64,000 nucleotides of DNA from Actinernus sp. WN-2022 (taxonomy: Eukaryota > Cnidaria > Anthozoa > Actiniaria > Actinernidae), in contig JAOWCC010001589.1 of assembly GCA_030867875.1 (NCBI GenBank), forward strand, positions 79,569,537 through 79,633,536, written 5' to 3'. Below the pieces are notes generated by a model. That model was not told the origin of the DNA and did not search any database. It worked only from the letters and a program-made list of their open reading frames with translations. Both the position numbers and the translations under genes were made by a program. Shown one piece after another: positions 1 to 12,800 of this stretch (the first letter of the stretch is position 1; each line of letters starts with the position of its first letter).

Positions 1-19
1 TAAAACTGTTACATTGTGG

Positions 20-95
20 GGGAGGAGGGGAGGAGCGGAGGAGCGGAGGAGGGGAGGAGGGGAGGAGGGGAGGAGGGGAGGAGAGGAGGAGGGGA
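20..95. repeat. GGGAGGAGG-type purine minisatellite
   Basis: Short purine-only tandem repeat of gggaggagg-like units directly before a tRNA-derived SINE. Confidence 0.8.
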
Positions 96-355
96 GCCGG
101 GATAGCGCAGTGGTTAAGCGCTTCGCCTCTCACCTCTGTGGTCCAGGTTCGATTCCCGGACACGGCGCCATATGTGAGTTGAGTTCGTTGGTATCTCGCC
201 CTTTTTCCGAGCATTTTTCTCCAGGTTTTCCCGCGGTTTTCCTCCCTCCACAAAAACCAACACGCTAAATTCCAATTCGAACTGTGAATTAGCCGGGTCC
301 TTAGTTTGATCAGCCTCTTATGGTTGTTTGAGATTCGTTAGAAATTCAGTGTTTG
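96..355 (+). mobile_element. tRNA-derived SINE, copy 1
   Basis: The head has a Pol III A-box-like segment (gcgcagtggttaagcg) and a B box (ggttcgattccc). The body, from gtgagttgagtt through the cgggtcc block to gttagaaattcagtg, is shared with copies at 30240, 49285 and 58122. Confidence 0.82.
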
Positions 356-538
356 TTGTGTTTCACAATTCTGGCCATTGTTTTTAGACCTAAAGAAAAA
401 GGCCCGACATGCATGTAAAATACACGGGTAAAAGTTTTATTGAATTTGCTCCATGGCCAGGGCGTTAAGGGGTTAGCGTTGTTGAAAACGACAAGGGATC
501 GATTGAAACATAACTACGGTACGTGTTAAACATTATAG

Positions 539-874
539 AGATCAAGGTTCGTCTAAGTGGTGGAAATTCTCCCAGATCAGGCCGCGTCGAGATTCGTTAC
601 GCGGGAGTCTGGGGCACAGTTTATGACGGTAGTTGGGACATCAAGGATGGTCACGTGATCTGCCGACAGGCCGGCTACAGTAATGGAGCTTTAGCGGTAT
701 ATACAAAAGCCCGATATGGCCCCGGTACGGGCCCCGTGTGGATGTCCTACGTACGATGTAAGGGAACCGAGGATACCGTACAGCAGTGCATCAAAGCGAG
801 TTGGGGACGAAATACGTTTCCACATAGTTCTGACGCATCTGTCGAGTGCAATACTAATAGTTCTGATAAAGAAG
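539..874 (+). CDS. Gene A exon: SRCR1 (class C, 4 Cys)
   Basis: The acceptor ends ...cattatag and the donor is g|gtattt, both phase 1. The domain has IKVRLSGG, GRVEIRYAGVWG, the GHVICRQ core, GPVWM and SSDASVEC. Cysteines C3, C5, C6 and C8 are present. C2 is replaced by Tyr (GTVY) and C7, after the WGR motif, is missing. The linker has the sequon NSS. This is the first complete exon visible; the gene continues upstream. Confidence 0.85.
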
Positions 875-3800
875 GTATTTATTACATTTTACGGTTTTTG
901 TCTTCGGGAGGAAGCTAATATGTTTTATGTCATGTGATACAGCTCATCAGAAGGCTGCAAAGCCTTATACAATCCCTCTTTCTATGAATATGGATAGATT
1001 TTGATTATCATGCTAACTAGATACAAGCCATGGAAGCTGGAGTTGACCGTGCACTGATACAAACCCTCTTTCTATGAATATGGATATATTTTGATTATCA
1101 TGCTAACTAGATACAAGCCATGGAAGATGGAGTTGACCCTGCACTGATACAAACCCTCTTTCTATGAATATGGATAGATTTTGATTATCATGCTAACTAG
1201 ATACAAGCCATGGAAGATGGAGTTGACCCTGCACTGATACAAACCCTCTTTCTATGAATATGGATAGATTTTGATTATCATGCTAACTAGATACAAGCCA
1301 TGGAAGATGGAGTTGACCCTGCACTGATACAAACCCTCTTTCTATGAATATGGATAGATTTTGATTATCATGCTAACTAGATACAAGCCATGGAAGATGG
1401 AGTTGACCCTGCACTGATACAAACCCTCTTTCTATGAATATGGATAGATTTTGATTATCATGCTAACTAGATACAAGCCTCTATCTAAGCTGTCTCAACT
1501 CCAGCCTCGATGTCACCAAAGGCTTGGTTACCTTTCAAAATGGCGGTCAAGAACTACGAACTGGACTATTGTGAGATCCTCCATGAAAAATACCTCCAAA
1601 AATGGGATTTATCATTGTTATTATTACTATGTTATGGAAAGTTGTCTTACGTATTCATCACACAATCTGTCGCATGGGCATAGGGTGCATATTTGTAACT
1701 ACCGTATGTCAGCCTTTGTTATTTAAATAAGACAACTGGTCAGCACTGGTCAGTAGTTACTGCATCATGCATCATTTCATCTTAAAGAACGGGATAAATA
1801 CGAGCGTAAACACGATAGCTCGACATTAAACCCAATCTGATAACAATGGCGGCGAAATGATCGTGACAGCCATGATGACAAAGCCTGGAGCAAGGACCGG
1901 CCATTGAAAAACTATATGCGCTGTGATTGGCCAGGAAACATTCTCCGTTCAGCTGACTTGCTAACTGTTCCATGTTTGAATACCGACAGTTATCAAGGTT
2001 CGCCTCGTTGGAGCACCAAGTCCTAATGCTGGTTTAGTAGAAGTTTTCTACAACAACTCGTGGGGTGGCGTTTGCAGTTTAACCTGGAGAATGGCTCATG
2101 CGAACGTCATTTGCCGGCAGCTTGGCTATTCTGGTGCCCTGGCCTATACGAGACGCTCGGTCTTTGTACGGAGCCGAGGACTGGTACTGATGGATGGTGT
2201 TCATTGTTCTGGAGATGAGAAAACACTATCCCAGTGTGCACATCGCGGTTGGGGCAGAATCCGCTGTAGCGCATTCCGAAGGGTAGGGGTGGTCTGCAAG
2301 ACCTCCGAAACGATAAGACAAGGTAAGCACAAATCCTCTTTTACAGTTCTTTTAATATTATACTCACTGAATAGCTAATGAGCACATCGATTAGCTCTAC
2401 TAAACATGCACGCAGGCTGCTGGGGCGTGTAGCATGCACCGTGGAAGTGGTAGTATATAGGGTTAGCCCAGGTTTCCGGTTCAGTGCTTAGTACTACGAC
2501 GGCGGTACAGCTCGCCCTACCTACTTCCCCTGGTGAGGATGACCAGCTGCCTCGATATCCGGGGGGGGGGGGGGGGTGTACTCCCTGTAATGGACTATTC
2601 GGGGAGGCTCCCGAAAGGGGTACCTTTTCAGGCTGGAGGTATATAAAAGGGTAGGGATTTCACGAGTTAAGTATAGAAAAGGGTAGAGAAAACTGTCATT
2701 TAGGTATTTAAAAGGGCCTTTCAAAATATCTCGAACAGACGCATCTAACGGCTGATTCATCCAAGTATTTTAAGGGTTACTCAAGTGAAAAGTTTAGTAA
2801 AAGGTATATGAAAGGGTTACCTTTTCTGTCAAAAATGGTATATAAAAGGGTAAGGGTTTGGACCTCGGGGCGGGTCCTCCCCGTATAAAACTTTGTTGAC
2901 TGTTGGTGTTTTGTTTATGAAAATGATAATAAAGCAGTTTATGGGTAACAACTATGAATTAACTAATTTTCCAGTTGCTTTTTCGTTGATGTAGAAATAT
3001 CTGTTCGATTGGCCAGTGGTAGTAATCAACTGTATGCTGGCCGTGTAGAGATCCGGTATGGAGGGATCTGGGGAACACTGTACTCCGGGAGTAGCTGGGA
3101 TATTATGGACGGTCACGTGATCTGCAGGCAGCTCAACTATTCTGGTACAATTGCAGTATTCAATAGTAACAGGTATTTCAAAAGATAAAATCACCGAGAG
3201 GTATCTTGTATTTCTGAATAATTTAAGTGTTTTGTCTAAAAATTACAATACTTGAACCTGAAGAGGACGCTGTTAGGTATGCAGCTCGAACGGATAAAAA
3301 AGATCCCTGCTAGAGAGAGATTCCTTTCCAGAGGGTGGGGGTAGGAACCAGAGGTTCCTTTCTCTTTATCTCCCTCTTTCTTCCTTTCGTCTTGAAAGAG
3401 AGGGAAAGGAATCTCTGTCTAGCAGTGTAGTAGTATATGCATGATCGGATCCGGGCTGAGGAGGGTGCACAGGACTGAGGAGGGTGCGCAGGGGTGAGTA
3501 GGGTGCGCAGGGGTGAGGAGGATGCGCAGGGGTGAGGAGGATGCGCAGGGGTGAGGAGGATGCGCAGGGGTGAGGAGGATGCGCAGGGGTGAGGAGGGTG
3601 CGCAGGACTGATGAGGGTGCGCAGGGCTGAGGAGAATGCACAGGACTGAGGAGGGTGCGCAGGGGTGAGTAGGGTGCGCAGTGGTGAGGAGGATGCGCAG
3701 GGGTGAGGAGGATGCGCAGGGGTGAGGAGGGTGCGCAGGACTGATGAGGGTGCGCAGGGCTGAGGAGAATGCACAGGGCTGAGGAGGGTGCGCAGGTCTG

Positions 3801-6800
3801 AGGAGGGTGCGCAGGGCTGAGGAGGGTGCGCAGGGGCGAGGAGGGTGCGCAGGGGTGAGGAGGAGCGCAGAGGGTGATGAGGGGGAGGAAATAGTGGTAA
3901 TGAATAACGAATGAGTAATAATAGTGCGCAGTGAATAATTAATAAGTTGCCCTGGAAAAATAGTGAACAGCTAAACACATTGACACTGAAATAAAGTTAT
4001 TATTATTATAGTGAGGTTTACAATTTTTTAGTGAGGATAATGAATAATTTATAAATTGCCCCCGGAATATCGGTGAGGTTTACTGATTTTTAGTGTGAAA
4101 TAATAGTCAGGGGATATTGTCACACAAGAGCTTTCTATTCTTCACCATGGCGACGGATGGTTCCATCTTGTGCATGTAAGCGTGATCAGGGATATTCTTC
4201 TTCTTCGTCATCACTTTTGTAAGGGAGGACACGCTATCTATCTCCCTCCTCCCTCCTCCTCTTCCTCCATCTTTCTCCTTCAAATGCATCACATCGACTC
4301 CACATCGACCCTGTATCTACCCTGCATTGACCTCTCATCGACCCCACATCGACTCTACTCTAACCCTAACCTAACCCGATAGTGACCCTAATCCCAAACC
4401 TCACCTCACCACTACATCGCTATTATCTCTGCTGCCCACAGCGAACGCAAAGTTAAATATTTAGTGTTAGGGCTGGAAAAAGGTTAGGGTTAGCATTAGG
4501 GATGCAGCTGCGGGTGGCGAGTGTGGTGGGCGTTGCGGGCGGCGGGCGGTAAACCTAACTATTTTTCCGGGGCAACTTATTAATTATTCATTGCGCACTA
4601 TTATTACTCATTAATTATTCATTACCACTATTTCCTCCCCTCCTCACCGTCATTCTCATCCTCTGCGCAGCCTTCTCACCCCTGCGCATCCTTGCGCAGC
4701 CTCCCCAGCCCGCATCCGATCATATAAATACTACTACTCAAGGTAGTGAGAAAGTATACTAGAGACCCCTGTGTTATTATATGTGATATGAGACACAACT
4801 GACTGCTTAGAACTACCCAAACTATCAGAAATAACAAAATTTGCCGCTTTTTGCTAAAACATAAAAATGTTGAAGAGAAATATATGACTAATTTGTTCAT
4901 CTGCTAGCGCATTTTATAGACCTTATATAAATGTGGTGATTTCCTAAAAATAGAATGTAGTGATTGTATTTTAATTGTGCATAAAATCATTTTATACTGC
5001 AGACACGGAGCGGGATCTGGGCCTGTGTGGTTAATGTCCTTGAAATGCCATGGGAACGAGTCATCACTAGGCGACTGTCCTTTCTCTGGTGGGAATTACA
5101 TCTTCTCCCGTCATATCAGCGATGCTAGTGTAATCTGCAATGCTACAGGAGCACCTACGTTTAGTAAGTGATGTGAATAGCACTTTGACTGTGCTCTAGA
5201 TGAGTATTTGTAAAAACAGCGAGCATAAATAGGAGAGAGAATCTCCAATACGCGCGCGTGTGTGATGATAATGTCTAGTAAATCTATTTTAGTAACCGGA
5301 AGTAGCTGAGCTTGTGTGATGATAATGTCTAGTAAATCTATTTTAGTAACCGGAAGTAGCTGAGCTTGTGTGATGATAATGTCTAGTAAATCTATTTTAG
5401 TAACCGGAAGTAGCTGAGCTTGTGTGATGATAATGTCTAGTAAATCTATTTTAGTAACCGGAAGTAGCTGAGCTTGTGTGATGATAATGTCTAGTAAATC
5501 TATTTTAGTAACCGGAAGTAGCTGAGCCTGTGTGATGATAATGTCTAGTAAATCTATTTTAGTAACCGGAAGTAGCTGAGCTTGTGTGATGATAATGTCT
5601 AGTAAATCTATTTTAGTAACCGGAAGTAGCTGAACAAGTGTGCGCAACAACAATTTCATGGCGCGAATATTTCTTTTTACAGCGAGCAACGCGCTGATGC
5701 CGCGTGTAAAGTTTTTGTTTTGATGGCAGAAGTTCGAAAACGACGAAGAAGTATCTGAGGACCCGCAAAAGAAAATGTCAATAACTTTTATCTCAATAAC
5801 CGTCATTTGTTTACAGTTTACCACGCACTTGCTTCCGGTAGCCAAAATAATTTCGCACCATGCATTGGATTGTTGTCGTATGATTGCGGACTTGCTTTAA
5901 CTACTTCCGGTTACTGAAAATAGATTTATTAGATATTATCAGCACACACCTAGCGCTACAAGATTCCCTCTCTTAATTTTAAAGCTGTCTTGTAAAAAAA
6001 CAAGATGAGAAAATTTGGACATTTCTCATCGATATCCTTAAACCACATGTAATGCGAGGATTAACGCTTTCACGATAAGTTGTTACGTTTAAACTAAATG
6101 TATTTCTATTTCTTGCATTTCAGATGTCAAACTACGGCTTGTTGGTTCCAAGGTCCCTCATGCTGGCCGCGTAGAGGTACTCCATGACAGGGTCTGGGGC
6201 ACAGTGTGTGATGACAAGTGGGACATAGTTGATGCTAACTTGGTGTGTCGTCAGCTAGGGTACCCTAGGGCATGGGTTGCTCCGTGTTGTGCTTCGTATG
6301 GGGAGGGGTCCGGAAAGATCTGGCTTGATGAACTTCGATGTGTTGGCAAAGAGAAATCTCTGACAGAATGTCCCCACCAGGGGTGGGGTAGGAATAATTG
6401 TGGCCACAAAGAAGATGCAAGTGTGGTGTGCGAAACAAAATCTTACACTGGAAAATCAGGTTAGTGCCATTCGGTTTCAAATAGTCCATCAACTGATTGA
6501 ACATGAAGTCGGATAGGAGAACATCAGTCAAGACCGGACTGTATCTGACTCGTCCCCAGTCGTCTCTCTTCAGAAAGAAAGAAGAGGGTAGCGCGCGGGG
6601 GCTGATGGGAAGGGAGGCGCACGCTACCCTCTTTTTTCTTTCTGAAGAGAGACGACTGGGGACGAGTCAGGGACTGTATCACCAACGCATCCTCGCTCTA
6701 GAATTACCAATAATCAGTAAATGGCAAACACGCTTGAAATATCGTTTATAGAGGTTTTGCACCACCACGTGATGGCAGCCATGTTGGTGGCCAGAACAAT

Positions 6801-9800
6801 AGAATTTTATTCCTTTGAGATTTAATTTTTCACATGATTGAACAAATCTCATTGTTCTGGCCACCAACATGGCTGCCATCACGTGGTGGTGCAAAACCTC
6901 TATTGGTAATTCTACGACAAATCCTAACCCTAACCCTAACCATCGGACTAGTTCACGGGTAAACGACGGGTTCTCACTCACCTAGAGCTAGGGTTCACAG
7001 GTAAACAAGAAGAGAAGGTAAACGAGAGGAAAACAATATTTTGAGCGCTCCTACTCGGGCTCGAACTCGTAACCGTCTGCGTGTAATACTTGGTAGTGCA
7101 GACGTCGTGACCACTACACTAATCGCGTCTACCGCCGTTCGGAATTTGACAATTGTTTATCTTTATCCTTGACTGGTTTTTAAAATGTCACTGTTTAATT
7201 TGCGTTCTAGATTTAGCGATTATTGAAGAGCAAAAGCCAATTACTGATTATTGGTAATTCTAGAGCGAGGATATGGTGGAATCACACAGGCCCTGCTTTA
7301 CATGCCCAGTACTAACCAAAAGTCATGGCTAATCTCTTAAAGTTTGGGTAATACTTGCAGACATAACAAATGTATGTAACGGTAAAAGGTACATGCAATG
7401 TGCGCAATGTGCTGCCGTGCAGTTTACAATCATAAGTGATCATTAGTACCTCAGAATACCAGGCTGTTGTGTCGGGAGACAATTCCCTACTCTTTCTCGA
7501 AGTCCTCACAACAGGTTCTTTTACGTCCCCTTCGTATATATTAGAAGAGGAAGGAGACAAAGCCAAGAATCCTTTCCCAAGGACGCGGCCGGGATTCGAA
7601 CCCCGATCTCCCGCACTCTATACCGTGTTCTACTAACTGAGCTAACCAGTGAGGCAGTAGCGCACAAAACGATTTAAATGTATTCATATTAAATAAACAA
7701 GATATCTACCTTCTCATCAATAGGCATTATGCATGATCCAATCTGCCAATCTTTTATAAATTGTTAGAAAGGGTTGTGTATAACCGCTTAATTAAATATT
7801 TTAATAAATATGATATTCTGTTTAAAAACCAATACGGTTTTAAGAAAAACTATTCAACCTCTTTAGCTTTATTGCATTTATTTGATAAAATAACATCAGC
7901 AATCGACCAGAAAAAATATACAGTGGGAATTTTTCTTGACCTTTCTAAGGCATTCGATACTGTGAACCATGAGATTTAGTTTGACAAACTTGAGCATTAT
8001 GGTACCGCGGATTGGCCCTTGACTGGATGAAGAAGTATTTCTCCAATAGGTTACAATATGTTGAATATAATGGCACTTGTTCATTATTTAATAGTATTAA
8101 GTGTGGAGTACCTTATTGGTCAATCCTCGGCCCGCTGCTCTTCTTGATATACATTAATGATCTTTGTAATGCCTCAAATGTTTTTAACTAGTTTTATTTG
8201 CTGATGACACCAATCTATTTTTTTCTCATGAAGAGTTACCCTGTCTGATGAATACAATTGCCATTGAAATGAACAAGTTATCTGTATGGTTTAAGGCTAA
8301 TAAGCTGTCGATCAATGTAAAGAAATCCAATTATATGGTTTTTAAACCAACTGAAGGCAAAAAGGCAAACAATTGACTTATCGATAGATATAAATAATCA
8401 TAGGATCGATCAGGTCAAAGAGGTCGTATTCCTTGGTGTAATTTTGGATGAGCATATGTCTTGGAAACCGCATATTTCCCACGTTGCCAGTAAAATCTCT
8501 AAATAAGTCGGAATTATATATAAATCAAGTTTTTGCCTTTCCAAGCCATCCTTGCGTATTTTATACTATTCTCTTGTATATCCATATCTTCAATATTGTG
8601 TTATGGTCTGGGGCTCAACGTATCCATCCAACCTTAATCGTATTGTTATGCTTCAAAAACGTGCAATTAGAATCATTAACAAGGAGGCATTTGACGCGCA
8701 CACCGACCCTAATATATTCAAGGAGCTTATGTTCCTGAAATTCGAACATATCTACTTATTTCATCTAGGAAAGTTTATGTATTCGTATAAAAACAATTTA
8801 CTTCCTCGAAGCTTTGACAATTCAATTTTACGAACCAATCAAGTACACATTCACTATACAAGAAGCTGTAGTCTATTTTATGCTCCTTATTGTAGAACAA
8901 AAATTAGACAGTTTTCTGCTAATTACCAGGGTCCAAAATTCTTTAACACGCTGATGGCTCCGACATTCGTAATGCCACGACCATTTCCTTGTTTCAGTCG
9001 AAACTGAAAATGTCTCTTTTCTCCCGTCTTTGAATCTGTCCCTTTTTCCCTCAATTTTATTTATTTATTTGTGTAATTAGTCTATACTATTCCTATGCTT
9101 GTTTTTTACCATACATGTTCTTTCGCGCCGCTCCTGCAATGTTTTTAATACAATCAGTTGTCAAAGAGGTAGCCCCAAATCACATAAGCCTAATGGTTCT
9201 ATTTGGGCTCCCTCGCCACTTGCAACCCCGTATATTCATGTAATCATGGTATTTATATCTGTGGCAAATAAAGAAATGAAAAACAAAATGAAATGAAATG
9301 TCACGTGATCACCACCAAGCCTCGCTTTGGCTCAACATTTCCTTACAACACAAAAGCGAGGCTTGGCGGTGATCACAAAGGCATGACGTCATGATTAAGG
9401 CCTACTGCAACAAGGGCGCCAGACAGCATGGCAGGAAGACAATCCGGCTCGTTTCAAGTGCGAACTATTATCAATGAGTTGATAACTATGCATTTTCGTC
9501 GCGTGTTAACAATCTTGTCGTCATTCAATTGTTACTCTAGACGGAGCTGTTCGTCTTCGCGGGGCCCCTGTGTCATATGCAGGACGTGTCGAAATCCAGT
9601 TTGGGGGAGTCTGGGGTACGTTTTGTAGTATTGGATGGAACAGTCAAGATGCTGACGTCATCTGTCGTCAGCTAGGTTACCCAGGATCTTCTGCGACCAT
9701 CAAAATTCCAGTGTTTGGTCAGGGGACTGGGCCGGGCTGGGCTATTGAGCCGCGATGTAATGGTACCGAGTCTAACATTACCCTGTGCGCCCAGAAGCCG

Positions 9801-12800
9801 TGGACGAGTCGAACGTGTACTCATTATTCTGACGCGTCAGTTGTTTGTAGAATAGGATCTCATAGTGAAGGTACGAGTCGTAGCTGAGTAGAGTATTAGT
9901 ACATAGCTTGATGGTTAACATGATTAACTTCCATATTAAAGAAAGTAAATTAACATGGTTGTGCGTAACGAAAAGGCCTTAAAAATAACATAAATCAATG
10001 AGAATCGATGTATCAATGAATCTGGCCTCGGTAGGTGATTTTTTCTTCACAATTTGCAGGGCACGAAATTAATTTTTCTATAAAAACTAGTTAATTACCA
10101 AAACATTGCAGTCGCCAGATCGTAGTTCTTTGCAAAACGTTCAGTCGACAGTTAATAAATGCAGTTCTGGCAACCAGACCTTTCCAATTTCCGATTTTTT
10201 TCTTAGAAGTTATAAAAGATGAGTGGTCAAAAGGTTGCTGGCAACCAGTTCTGAAACTCCGATCTCCAACACCCACTTTTTAGTCGCATTGTCGCTTGAC
10301 ATGACTAATTTATCTCCACAACAGGAATCAAGGTTCGTCTTGGCGGTTCGGGTGTGCCCGGGCCGTACGCTGGACGAGTGGAACTGTTCGTTGCTGGTCT
10401 TTGGGGTACTATACCGGACACAGTCTTGGACGCCAGGGCTGGCAACGTCATATGTCGTATGGTGGGGTACACGAAGGGTGTGTTCGGGATCTATACGATG
10501 TCCCGCTATGGTAGTGGAACGGGTCCCGCGTGGTTATCAAAATTAGAATGCCTTGGAGATGAACGTTCCATTTCTCAATGTAACCTGACATGGGCAGTAA
10601 GATCGTACTATAACCATTTACAAGACGCGAGTATCGAATGCATATCTAATGATAGTTCACGACAAGGTCTGTCATATTTCATCAATGAGTTTAACTTATT
10701 AACCTTTTCACATACAACACTAAACTAAGAACTAACCAACTTTTTAGACCTATCAATTGTCGAAATCAATCTCAATGGTTTGCGTCAATAACGCAAACAG
10801 AATGTCATCGTTATTTGAGAATCTGAACAGCTATTTGCAGATGTAATTGTGATGCTACACAGTCTCCTCGGGTGGCTATAGTTTAGCGTCGTGTTGTAAT
10901 TCTGTTCCATGTGGCGTTAAACTCAGTGCTATCACAATAATTATTGTTTCCTTTCAGCTATATCGTATCGTCTAACGGGTACGGGCTCCAATGAAGGTTT
11001 CGTCCAGGTTAGGTACGGTGCACGATGGGGCTCCATATGCAGTATGTCGTGGAGTATAGTGGACGCGCGAGTGCTCTGTAGACAGTTGGGGTTCAACGAT
11101 TCACTTATAGCAACTAGTAGCAATGCTAATGTTTCTCATTTGGGTATCGCATGGATGGCGCTGGTAGAATGCAGAGGCTGGGAGAGCTCTCTGACAAAGT
11201 GCCCTCATGCAGGCTGGAAGAAACATCACTGTTACCGAGGAAGGGCTAAAGTTGTGTGCATGCCAATCAACCACTCGACGAATGGTGAGCCTTAAATTCA
11301 TTTTATTCACTTTAAATGTTCCAGTTCACCTTATTCATTAAAGGCATCAAATCGAGGCCAGGCATCAAATCGAGGCCAGGCATCAAATCGAGGCCAGGCA
11401 TCAAATCGAGGCCAGGCATCAAATCGAGGCCAGGCATCAAAGCGAGGCCAGTTGTGTCAGCTTGTCACAAGAAGAGAAAATCTACAGTCGATGGCGGGAA
11501 ATAACGTTAATTTCCTTATGACACAAAACAACACAACAGTGTGGTACAACAGAAACTAAGACATTTCTGACAGACTCCAATTTTGCGATCCTTTGGACAA
11601 CTGGCCTCGCTCTGATACCATTGTTACCATATTTCTTCCCGCGCCGACATGAGGTATGAATAAGGTGCATAATTAAGATAACCGTTCATGAAATACAGAT
11701 ATACCACTACGCTTACAAGGCACCAATATACCGTCAACTGGCCGTCTTGAAGCTCTTTATGGTGGGGTCTGGGGAACAGTGTGTAGTTATGGTTTTGACA
11801 CGAAGGCAGCGAATGTGTCTTGCCGTGACATGGGATTTGCTGGAGCCGAGGCGATAGTGAAGTTTAACATATTTGGCAAGGGGACTGGGCACACCTGGTT
11901 ATCAAGACTCCGCTGTACAGGACATGAGACGTCACTGATGCATTGTGGGCGTAATCCGATAGGAAGTTCTTGTTTCACAGGACATGTTGGTCTTGTGTGT
12001 CGCTCTAACGCGACATCAAATGGTAAGCAAATGGCAGCACAAAGAATATTAATCTTAGGTAAACAAAGAGATGTTCATATGAAGATTATTCTAACTCGTC
12101 GCATAAATATTAGATTGAGATGTCTGGGAGAGAGACAAGAATCGAACCAAACTGGCGTTCTGGAGCTCCGCACCCGTGTATAGTCTGGTGCTCTTTGACT
12201 TTAATGAGTGTTATTAATGCTCTAATTAGACAGAATAACACCTCATTCCAAAATTAATTTTATTTTAATGACTCGATAGAGTACACAAGTTAAAAGCTAA
12301 ATGCTAGCTAAATTGTTTGGGTAATCTGGTACGATTTACTTTTGGGGGAATTCTTATCCCACCTTAACGAAATCTCTGTGCACTCTCCAAAAAAAAGAGC
12401 AATTCGGGTGATTTAAAATGAAAATTGGAATGCACATACACCTCCTCTATCTCTTAAACTAGAACTATTGACTCTCAATGATCTATATAAACTACACGTT
12501 AGTTTGTTCATGTACGATGTTTATTACAATACTATAAATCCTACTTTCACTGACTTATTTACTCCCTTATCAAACTTACATCGATACCAAACAAGACAAA
12601 CCTTAAAACAAACATACTTTATTAAGTTCTCTAGAACAAATTATAGCTTGCGCTTCGTTACAAATGAAGGTATTAAAATTTGAGGGGGAAATCCCCAAGA
12701 CTTCAAATAATTAAATAAAAAATTGAATTAAATAATAAATTGATATACCTTTTCCTGAAAGACTATCAATTTCAATGATACATTGCTCCTCAAGTACATT

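Noticed and set aside
960..1480. CRISPR-like repetition
   Set aside because: Units are contiguous without unique spacers, and the host is an animal genome. The same applies to the arrays at 5262, 47606, 54970 and 62485.
2636..2860. TATA boxes of an internal promoter
   Set aside because: Six degenerate copies in 220 bp of intron, no downstream first exon, so more likely repeat-derived.
3600..3630. Hammerhead-like ctgatgagg
   Set aside because: No GAAA strand and no helices around it; it is a minisatellite variant.
3310..3978. 222-codon minus-strand Pro/Ser-rich frame
   Set aside because: Translation of a 19-bp minisatellite inside a foldback element; no splice signals or domain.
6915..6945. 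Telomere
   Set aside because: Only about three CCCTAA units inside a MITE; an interstitial motif without significance alone.
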